7,431 nt of DNA, taken from the NCBI GenBank assembly GCA_018061385.1, contig JAGOUF010000100.1, positions 1-7,431 of the forward strand, in the 5' to 3' direction. Of this stretch, positions 1-6,767 are shown one piece after another. The position numbers and the translations under genes are program-made. The stretch's first letter is position 1. Every line of letters starts with the position of its first letter. Source of the stretch: Chitinophagaceae bacterium (GTDB lineage Bacteria > Bacteroidota > Bacteroidia > Chitinophagales > Chitinophagaceae). The notes beneath the pieces were generated by a model, which saw nothing but the letters and a program-made list of their open reading frames with translations, had not been told where the DNA came from and ran no database searches.

Positions 1-1739
1 ATACTTTGTAAATACATAATAGGAGCATTGTTGTAGTTAGATTTAAAACTCAATAAAACACCGTTTTCATTTATTGCAGGTTCTACGGTTGCTTGAATAT
101 CGTAAAAAGCCTTGCTGTAATTGGCACTCCAAAGTTCGTAACGTTGCATTTGAACGGGCAATCGTTCTTCAAAACTTTGCCAATTTCTTTGTTCTTTCTT
201 ACTCCATAAAACCTCACTCAATGCACTCATTCTTGGAAAAATATGGTACTCAATTTTTGAAGTATTGGTAATGTATTCTGCCCAAACATTGGCTTGTGCA
301 CCCAAAATATATTTTTCTTCTTCTTTACTTAAATCTTTTGGTATAGGTTCATAATTATACACTTTTTCTAGAGGCAAAAAGTTGCCAATGGTAACGCTGT
401 CTTCATTTTTAGTTTGACTATGATCAAAATAACACCAACCAGAAGGCGTCATAATAACATTGTGTTTTGCTTTTGCAGCTTCAATACCACCTTTTTCCCC
501 ACGCCAACTCATAACAGTTGCATTGGGTGCCAATCCACCTTCTAATATTTCATCCCAACCAATAATTTGTTTTCCTTTACTGTTGATGTATTTTTCAATT
601 CTTTGAATAAAATAGCTTTGCAATTCATGCTCATCTTTAAAGTTTTTTTCTTTGATGAGTTGCTGACAAAATGCAGATTTCTTCCAACTAACTTTTGGAC
701 ATTCATCGCCACCAATATGAATATAATTGGATGGGAATAATGGCATTACTTCGTCCAATACATCTTGCAAAAAGTTGAATGTAAATTCAGACGGACAAAA
801 AACATCGTCGAAAACACCCCAAGTTTGTTGTACATTTTTTTGTGTTGTATCGCCATTCCAGGCAGTTCTTGGTGGATATTTTGTTGCAGCTTCAGGAAAA
901 CAACTAAGTTGAGGATAAGCAGCAATTGCAGCAGATGCATGACCTGGCATTTCTATTTCTGGAATAACTGTAATGTAACGTTTGGCTGCATAAGCTACTA
1001 TTTCTTTAACTTCTACTTGTGTGTAAAAACCTCCATAATGCTTATTGGTATTGCCTTTACCAGGATATCTACCAACAATAGTTCCATTTCTAAATCCTCC
1101 AACTGAAGTAAGTTTTGGATATTTTTTTATTTCAATTCGCCAACCTTGATCATCGGTTAAATGCCAATGAAAAGTATTCATTTTATGTAAAGCAATATAA
1201 TCTATGTATTTTTTTATATACTCTATTGGAAAGAAATGTCTACTTACGTCAAGGTGCATGCCCCTGTAACCAAATCTTGGTTCATCTTCAATTGTTAAAC
1301 ATTGAATATTTAATGTAGTTGTTGAAAGCGTAGTAGGTATTGGCAACAATTGTATAAGCGATTGAATGCCATAAAATGTACCAGCATTGCCATTGCCTAC
1401 AATTGAAATATTTTTTTCTGATACAGTTAAAATATATTTTTCATTGGATGTAGTACTTGTATTGTTTACAATTGAATGAGTAGCAAGTGTAATACTATTG
1501 GCAGAAGTTGCAGTAACAATACGTAAACTTAAATCATAATATTTTTTCAAATAATCATTGAAGAAATTGGCAGCAATTTTATCTTGAGTTGTAGCTGCAA
1601 CAATTGTTGTTTTACTAGTTAATTTAAAAATACCACTATGCCTTTCTAGTTTTGCAGGTGCTGGAATAATGGCAATATTTCGTTGTGCTACTATGCCAAT
1701 CGTTTGAAGTAAACATACAAGAAGCAATATTTTTTTCAT
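1..1739 (-). CDS. Exported beta-N-acetylhexosaminidase, glycoside hydrolase family 20 (C-terminus cut by window edge)
   Basis: The frame is open from ATG at 1739 to the left edge: 579 codons with no stop. Residues 1-18 form a signal peptide (MKKILLLVCLLQ, then IVA before Q19). Cys9 has no lipobox, so type I cleavage is likely. Residues about 19-150 are the GH20b domain, ending in GTFYGIQSLIQLLP. The catalytic barrel follows, with RGMHLDVSRHFFP at 159-171, HWHLTDDQGW at 191-200, PEIEMPGHA at 260-268, IHIGGDE at 340-346, Tyr437/Asp439 and GAQANVWAEY at 480-489. Asp345-Glu346 is the family's catalytic pair, used in substrate-assisted cleavage through the N-acetyl group. Arg159, His267, Tyr437, Asp439, Trp486 and Glu488 fit known substrate-binding positions. 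From about 545 a chitobiase-type C-terminal beta domain begins and is cut off. The enzyme should remove terminal GlcNAc or GalNAc from chitin fragments, peptidoglycan or glycans in the periplasm or outside; which substrate cannot be told. It appears to have its own promoter and no Shine-Dalgarno sequence. Confidence 0.95.
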   Translation of the reverse strand, partial: MKKILLLVCLLQTIGIVAQRNIAIIPAPAKLERHSGIFKLTSKTTIVAATTQDKIAANFFNDYLKKYYDLSLRIVTATSANSITLATHSIVNNTSTTSNEKYILTVSEKNISIVGNGNAGTFYGIQSLIQLLPIPTTLSTTTLNIQCLTIEDEPRFGYRGMHLDVSRHFFPIEYIKKYIDYIALHKMNTFHWHLTDDQGWRIEIKKYPKLTSVGGFRNGTIVGRYPGKGNTNKHYGGFYTQVEVKEIVAYAAKRYITVIPEIEMPGHASAAIAAYPQLSCFPEAATKYPPRTAWNGDTTQKNVQQTWGVFDDVFCPSEFTFNFLQDVLDEVMPLFPSNYIHIGGDECPKVSWKKSAFCQQLIKEKNFKDEHELQSYFIQRIEKYINSKGKQIIGWDEILEGGLAPNATVMSWRGEKGGIEAAKAKHNVIMTPSGWCYFDHSQTKNEDSVTIGNFLPLEKVYNYEPIPKDLSKEEEKYILGAQANVWAEYITNTSKIEYHIFPRMSALSEVLWSKKEQRNWQSFEERLPVQMQRYELWSANYSKAFYDIQATVEPAINENGVLLSFKSNYNNAPIMYLQS

Positions 1740-1762
1740 AAAAAATTGTTATGGCTGAACAA

Positions 1763-1795
1763 TAAATATAGAAACATTTATCTAATGAAAACAAA
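1763..1795 (-). promoter_or_regulatory. Possible Bacteroidota-type promoter for the GH20 gene
   Basis: On the minus strand TTTG (1795-1792) is followed after 21 bases by TATATTTA (1770-1763). The Bacteroidota consensus is TTTG, 19-21 bases, then TAnnTTTG, so only the last base of the -7 box differs. Transcription would start near 1757, leaving a leader of about 17 AT-rich bases without a Shine-Dalgarno sequence before the ATG at 1739. It lies just downstream of the terminator of the preceding gene, where a promoter is needed. AT-rich DNA produces such motifs by chance, so this is a moderate call. Confidence 0.45.
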
Positions 1796-1805
1796 TCGCA
1801 ACAAT

Positions 1806-1837
1806 AAAAAAGCCATAAGCTTTTACACTTATGGCTT
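1806..1837 (-). terminator. Rho-independent terminator of the TPR-CHAT gene
   Basis: A perfect 10-base inverted repeat (AAGCCATAAG at 1810-1819, CTTATGGCTT at 1828-1837) encloses an 8-base loop. On the minus strand the stem runs into six T's (1811-1806, the first two paired). It begins 26 bases after the TAG stop of the TPR-CHAT gene, the right place for its terminator. It should separate that gene from the GH20 gene downstream. Confidence 0.85.
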
Positions 1838-1863
1838 GGCGTTTTCAGAGGAAGAAGTTTTTG

Positions 1864-4800
1864 CTATCTCCACTCTCCATATAAAACAAAAGCACTCCAA
1901 AAAAATGGATGATTGTATTTTGGATTGGCACTTACCGTTGCTTGTGCATTTCTTAATGCTTGTGCATTGCCCATTCCTTTTTTCTCAATATTGTTATAAA
2001 ATTCTTGTAACAATAAATTGGTGGTTTCGTCTGGAACTTTCCATAAAGAACCAATTACAGCATCAACACGATTGGTTAAAAATGCATTGGTGGGAGATAT
2101 ATAGAAACCTTTTATTTCTTCTTTGCTAACAGCAGTTTCGCAAGCAGAAAGTACAACCAATGAACTGGTTTGTTTGGTTAATCCATTGATTTCGGCAATG
2201 GTTAATTTGCCTTGATTGTTTTCGCCAGGGCCAGCAGCAAACAACAAATACGAGTTTTCAATTTGATCGTTGTCTAAAACTCCATGCGTTGCAAAATGTA
2301 TATAATTGTATTTGCTTAAGCTTTCTTTGGCTTTATCTTCTGTTGCTTTTTCTTCAATGTACACAACCGAGCCTGGAATCATTTTGGCAATTTCATTTGC
2401 TTCGAGTGTTGCACCGGGTAAAGTTTTATCAGGGTTTCCAAAAATTGCAATAGACGATTCCATTTTTCTTTTCTTAAAATTCTTTCTAAAAATATCGATT
2501 TTACTAGTATAAAATATTGCAAAATCTTCCATTAAGAAATGAAACTTTTTACCCTCATCTACAAATCCTAAAGATTGAAATGGAATGTTGCTCAACTTGC
2601 CATTTGGAATAAAGCAAATATTCTTTTTGTCTTTTAAATCTTCTTGAATAGGAGTGATGAGCAAATTGTACAATCCATTGGCTTCAGTTTTAAAATCTCC
2701 TCTTACGTCATCTACTGGTTTTAATGTACTTCTTAAAGTAACTGCACCAGTGCCTGTTGCATTGTTGGGGTTTCTTAAAATACTTAAAAAACGTGCAGCT
2801 TGTTTATTGATATCTTGCTTAAGTTCAATGGTTTTTATTCCTGTTTCTTTATTGGTTACAGTAAAAATTAACAATTGATTGTCGTTAATGATATACAATA
2901 CTACAATGGTACTGTCTGGAATATCATCTATGTAATTTTTAAAACTCTTTGGATCTGTGTTAGCGAAATACGATTGTAAATCGGGGTATTTTTTTTGTAA
3001 TCCTTCAATGTAATTGGTGTAATCGGCTTCGGTTACATTTTTTACACTTTCTAAAGATGCAATCAATTGTTTATTTTGTTCTTTTTCGGGTTTTCCTTTT
3101 TCTTTTGAAATGGCTTGATCTACTGCATTTTTCTTTTGTAATAATTCTCCACCTTTTTTAATTGCATCGGATTTTTCTTTATCTGTTGTTGCAAAGCCAG
3201 CTTTTTCTGCTTGTTCTTTTACAGCTTGGTTATTGCTTTTATCGGCATAATACAATGCATCTTCTTTTTTACCCAATTTGGCTAAACTAACAACTAGCTT
3301 GTTGTATAAATCTACTTTTCTAAAATCGGCATTGTATATTTTTTTTGCTTCTTCTCCACCAAATAAATTTTGAGCACTATTTTCTACAATTACTATGGCT
3401 TCTTTAAAATAAGTACATGCACTATCAAACTTGCCTTGGTTGTAAAAGAATAAACCATACTCGTACAATGCCATCCAAGTGTATTTGCTATTGTCTATTC
3501 TTTTGGTAAACTGTGTTGTTTTATTATAATAAAACTCTGCTTTTTGGTTGTTGGTTTGAGCAGCATATAATTTACCTAAATACATACCTGTATTAATGTA
3601 TAAATCGGTTTCATTACTTTTTTCTGCCAATGCAAAAGCTTCTAATAGATACTTTTCACTTTGTGCATATTTATTGGTTTCAAAATACAATGTGCCTAAA
3701 AAAGATGAAGAAATAGTTAACATTCTACCAGCTTTTTTTTCTGTTGCTAGTTGATAGCCTTCGCTTAAATATTTATCGGCTTTTGTATAATCTTTTAAAT
3801 AAAAGTACGATTCGCCAATATTAATAATAGCCAATATTTTAGCTTCAGAAATTACTTTAATGGTAGATAAAAGTTGGTTTGTTTCCATGAAATATTTTAA
3901 AGCATTATTGTAATCGGCTTGATAAAAAAATACTGCACCAATATTATTTAAACAACCACTTCTACCAGTAACATCTTTTTCATTAATATAAATGCTATCG
4001 GCCATTTTATAATATTTAATGGCATTTATTCCATCTGATTTGGCTTCGTACACTAAGGCTTTATTAAAGTAAGCTTCGGCCATTTGCCAACTATTATTCA
4101 AATCTTTAAAAATATTGTAGGTGCTATCAACAGCACTTTGTGCTTTGCTTAATTCGCCTTGAATTATGTATAAGAAAGTGAGGGCCGAAAATCCATAACC
4201 TACATCGGCTCGGCTATTAATGCTGTAAGCTATATCAATAGATTTTTGGTATTGGCTTCTTGCTTCGTAAAAATCGCCTTTACTTTGTATGGCACTTCCT
4301 AATGCCCTATAAGTAATTGGTAAAGCTGTTTTTTCTCCCAATGAATCATAAATATGCAATGCTTTTTCAAATAGTGGAATAGCTTTGTTAAAGTCTAATT
4401 TGCTGTTATTTGCAAAGCCTAGTGAACGATAGCAATTGGCTTCTAGTTTTTTATTTTTCTGTTCAATAGCTACATTCAAGGCTTGTTTATAATACACATC
4501 ACCTTCATCTATTCTATAATTTTTATAATAGTTCTGTCCTAAAATGCTGGCTGCATAATATTCATTGTTTTTGTCGCCAATTTCTTTAGCCAATTGTAAA
4601 CAGGCTAAACCATATTTTATAGATGTATCGTTGTTAAAATAATAAGATGCTTCTGATAGTTGATAGTAACTATTTACAATATCGGATTTGTTTTTTGATG
4701 CAATGTTTAAGTGATGCCATTTAAAGTAATAATCGAAAGCTTTTTGATATTGTTTGTCGGTATTGTACACATCGCCAATATCTGATAATAATCCTTTTAA

Positions 4801-6654
4801 GTTGCTTGAATCTTTGCCTAATGTATAGTAGTGAGCAGAACTATCATAAGCTGCTAAAGCCTTAATTTTTTCTCCAGTTTCTTTATACAGACCACCAATT
4901 TTTTTCCAAGAATAACCAAGTCCAGAAAAGTTTTGTGCAATTCGTCTGTATTGAATGGCTGTTGTGTGAGCTTCAATGGCAGAATCGTATTTGCCTAAAT
5001 TCCAATAGGCTTGTCCAATATTAGATTGAGAAAAACCAGCAGTACCATAATCTTTAAAAAATAAAGAAATATCTTTTGATGTTGAAAACTGTTCAATTGC
5101 TTTTCTATAATTGGCAAGTTTAAATTCAATATCGCCAATTTCGTTTAATACATCAGCAATATTTTTCTTATCGTTCATGGTTGTATAAGCAGCCAATTGT
5201 TCATTATAAATTTGAAGCGATTTTTGTAGTTCACCTTGTCTTTTGTACAGCCTTGCCAATCTTCCTTGTACTGTAATTGCAGATTGTAGACTTGAATAAT
5301 TATTTAATGCTTGATAACTTGTAATTGCATTTTCATAATGATAAACCCCTTTTTTTAGTTCTCCTTTTGAAGCTTGAATAATACCTGAGAAGTGATGGTA
5401 TTTGGCTAAGAATGAAGTTTTTTGTGCTGGCTTTAATTTTGAGTTTGCTTTGTTTATTTCGGCAAACATTTTTTCAAATGATTTTAAAGCTTCGTCATCT
5501 TTTCCCATGGTGTTATACGTAAGCCCACGTTTTAAAAGTGTTTGAGCCATGAAATAATCATTGCCACAAAGTGAGAAATAATTTGCTGCACTATCGCAAG
5601 TGGATAGTATTTTATTGTATTCTTTTTGATTGTCGAGTAATGAAGTGTAACAATAATGATAATATCCTGTTACACAGTTATCTTGTAAATAAGGCAATAC
5701 CAATTTAGCTGCTTCAAAATAATTAATGGCTTCAGCATCTTTATTGTTGTCTGCTAAATCGTTGGCATCACTTATCCAATCTGTAACAAACCCTTTGTCT
5801 TTAATAATGCCAATATTTTTTTGTAGAAAATATTTAAGTTGAATGGGTTTGTTTTTATTGGCAATTACACTATCATAAATTTCTTTCTTGCTATAAGGTG
5901 CTTTATTGCTAACCCATGTGGCAAATGTTTCATTCATTTTCCAAGTATTGCCAATGTATTTTCCTGGGTAATTGTTTACAAAATGTAAGAACATGAAAAC
6001 GTCTTTTGCATTGCAATCTCTCATTACATCAAAAACACCACGACCTTGATAACGCCCTTCAGTCATGGGTTGTTTTAACGAATTAAAACTGGTATCATCT
6101 TTTAATGCTTCATAGGTTTTAACTACATCTTTTGCTCCTTCAGTTAATAGGCTATCTTCTAGTTTTTTACTATCTCTATAAAATAAACTTTCTATATCGT
6201 ATAATGGATCTCCATTTAAATTATTAAACTGAATATCTAATAAAGCCAATTCAAAGAAAATACTTCTATAAGATAGTTTAGGTACTTCAATATTTAAACG
6301 TACATAATCGCCAACTCTAATAGTATAGTTTTTATTCTTACCAGTTTTATCAGTAGGTCTAATAATAGCAGTGGCTTTATTTCCTTCAACTTCAATTATA
6401 CTAGCATAACCTATTTCTAGCGAACTTCTATCGTCACCAGATTTGTACACACCTTTGGCAACCCCTGTACTGCCAATTTTTACACCCAAATTTTTACCAC
6501 CATTAATGGATGCAACAACACTATCGTTGGTAATATTATTAACAGCAGTAATTCTAAAAAACATTTCTCGTTTTTCGGTTGTACTTGTTTTTTGAGCAGT
6601 TACTTGCATTAAACAACACAAGCTGATGCTTACAAAAATGAATAGTTTGTACAT
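1864..6654 (-). CDS. Exported TPR-repeat protein with C-terminal CHAT (caspase-like) protease domain
   Basis: Complete, 1596 residues, ATG at 6654, TAG stop at 1866-1864. The start is supported by a signal peptide directly after it (MYKLFIFVSISLCCLMQVTA, likely cut before Gln21). Residues about 31-125 look like a small beta-rich domain with a GVKIGSTG glycine turn. Residues 126-290 are unrecognised and probably helical. About 20 TPR-like helical pairs of roughly 40 residues fill 293-1141, for example GQAYWNLGKYDSAIEAHTTA. A charged, probably coiled-coil linker (about 1142-1240) leads to the CHAT domain (1243-1596). Its caspase-like core (1402-1596) keeps His1457 in HFATHG, Cys1505 in LSACETA, the GSLWKVPDETT strand and a FFWSAFVLYGEW end. 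The fold predicts a cysteine endopeptidase controlled by whatever the TPR array binds; substrate and partner are unknown. The signal peptide places it outside the cytoplasm, probably in the periplasm. It stands alone between two terminators. The family call is firm; activity and role are inference. Confidence 0.93.
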   Translation of the reverse strand: MYKLFIFVSISLCCLMQVTAQKTSTTEKREMFFRITAVNNITNDSVVASINGGKNLGVKIGSTGVAKGVYKSGDDRSSLEIGYASIIEVEGNKATAIIRPTDKTGKNKNYTIRVGDYVRLNIEVPKLSYRSIFFELALLDIQFNNLNGDPLYDIESLFYRDSKKLEDSLLTEGAKDVVKTYEALKDDTSFNSLKQPMTEGRYQGRGVFDVMRDCNAKDVFMFLHFVNNYPGKYIGNTWKMNETFATWVSNKAPYSKKEIYDSVIANKNKPIQLKYFLQKNIGIIKDKGFVTDWISDANDLADNNKDAEAINYFEAAKLVLPYLQDNCVTGYYHYCYTSLLDNQKEYNKILSTCDSAANYFSLCGNDYFMAQTLLKRGLTYNTMGKDDEALKSFEKMFAEINKANSKLKPAQKTSFLAKYHHFSGIIQASKGELKKGVYHYENAITSYQALNNYSSLQSAITVQGRLARLYKRQGELQKSLQIYNEQLAAYTTMNDKKNIADVLNEIGDIEFKLANYRKAIEQFSTSKDISLFFKDYGTAGFSQSNIGQAYWNLGKYDSAIEAHTTAIQYRRIAQNFSGLGYSWKKIGGLYKETGEKIKALAAYDSSAHYYTLGKDSSNLKGLLSDIGDVYNTDKQYQKAFDYYFKWHHLNIASKNKSDIVNSYYQLSEASYYFNNDTSIKYGLACLQLAKEIGDKNNEYYAASILGQNYYKNYRIDEGDVYYKQALNVAIEQKNKKLEANCYRSLGFANNSKLDFNKAIPLFEKALHIYDSLGEKTALPITYRALGSAIQSKGDFYEARSQYQKSIDIAYSINSRADVGYGFSALTFLYIIQGELSKAQSAVDSTYNIFKDLNNSWQMAEAYFNKALVYEAKSDGINAIKYYKMADSIYINEKDVTGRSGCLNNIGAVFFYQADYNNALKYFMETNQLLSTIKVISEAKILAIINIGESYFYLKDYTKADKYLSEGYQLATEKKAGRMLTISSSFLGTLYFETNKYAQSEKYLLEAFALAEKSNETDLYINTGMYLGKLYAAQTNNQKAEFYYNKTTQFTKRIDNSKYTWMALYEYGLFFYNQGKFDSACTYFKEAIVIVENSAQNLFGGEEAKKIYNADFRKVDLYNKLVVSLAKLGKKEDALYYADKSNNQAVKEQAEKAGFATTDKEKSDAIKKGGELLQKKNAVDQAISKEKGKPEKEQNKQLIASLESVKNVTEADYTNYIEGLQKKYPDLQSYFANTDPKSFKNYIDDIPDSTIVVLYIINDNQLLIFTVTNKETGIKTIELKQDINKQAARFLSILRNPNNATGTGAVTLRSTLKPVDDVRGDFKTEANGLYNLLITPIQEDLKDKKNICFIPNGKLSNIPFQSLGFVDEGKKFHFLMEDFAIFYTSKIDIFRKNFKKRKMESSIAIFGNPDKTLPGATLEANEIAKMIPGSVVYIEEKATEDKAKESLSKYNYIHFATHGVLDNDQIENSYLLFAAGPGENNQGKLTIAEINGLTKQTSSLVVLSACETAVSKEEIKGFYISPTNAFLTNRVDAVIGSLWKVPDETTNLLLQEFYNNIEKKGMGNAQALRNAQATVSANPKYNHPFFWSAFVLYGEWR

Positions 6655-6668
6655 TGTATAAATTTGGT

Positions 6669-6699
6669 GTAAATTAAATTAAGCAATTTAAAAAAACAA
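6669..6699 (-). promoter_or_regulatory. Weak candidate promoter for the TPR-CHAT gene
   Basis: On the minus strand TTG (6699-6697) is followed after 20 bases by TAATTTAC (6676-6669), a partial match to the Bacteroidota TTTG / TAnnTTTG pattern. The predicted start near 6662 would leave a very short leader before the ATG at 6654. The gap is almost all A and T, so the match may be chance. A promoter is nevertheless expected here because a strong terminator lies just upstream. No Shine-Dalgarno sequence is visible. Confidence 0.25.
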
Positions 6700-6716
6700 T
6701 ACGTAGTAGTGGGTAT

Positions 6717-6753
6717 AAAAGAAAGAGCAACCTTTTGGGTTGCTCTTTCTTTT
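6717..6753 (-). terminator. Strong terminator hairpin after the amidase gene, symmetrical
   Basis: GAAAGAGCAACC (6721-6732) pairs perfectly with GGTTGCTCTTTC (6738-6749) around the 5-base loop TTTTG. Flanking AAAA (6717-6720) and TTTT (6750-6753) extend the pairing to 16 base pairs and also supply a short T-run on either strand. On the minus strand it begins 14 bases after the TAA stop of the amidase gene, so it most likely ends that transcript. The symmetry would let it work on the plus strand too, but no plus-strand gene is seen. Confidence 0.85.
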
Positions 6754-6767
6754 ATAGTTTAAAAACA

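Noticed and set aside
727..1318. Several open frames on the plus strand, and one minus-strand frame at 746-940
   Set aside because: All lie inside the GH20 gene, whose conserved motifs are read continuously through this stretch in another frame.
1683..1739. Lipoprotein signal for the GH20 enzyme because of Cys9, and for the TPR-CHAT protein because of Cys13/Cys14
   Set aside because: Neither cysteine is preceded by a lipobox, and both lie within the hydrophobic core ahead of plausible type I sites (VA before Q in GH20, TA before Q in TPR-CHAT).
1746..2129. Plus-strand open frame of 127 codons overlapping the terminator and the 3' end of the TPR-CHAT gene
   Set aside because: It runs antisense through the conserved CHAT catalytic region and through the terminator hairpin, and its translation is low-complexity with no recognisable domain. 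It is a shadow of the minus-strand gene.
3232..5778. DNA tandem repeats or a CRISPR-like array in the middle of the window
   Set aside because: The periodicity is at protein level only (TPR units of about 40 residues); no identical DNA repeats with regular spacers were found by eye.
1864..6654. A Craspase-like (type III-E CRISPR) or gasdermin-activating defence system
   Set aside because: The layout TPR plus CHAT is shared, but there is no CRISPR array, Cas7-11 or gasdermin gene in the window, and the signal peptide puts this protein outside the cytoplasm.
6655..6767. A small gene, RNA or riboswitch in the gap between the amidase and TPR-CHAT genes
   Set aside because: The 113 bases hold the terminator and an AT-rich stretch; no further conserved structure or open frame is visible.
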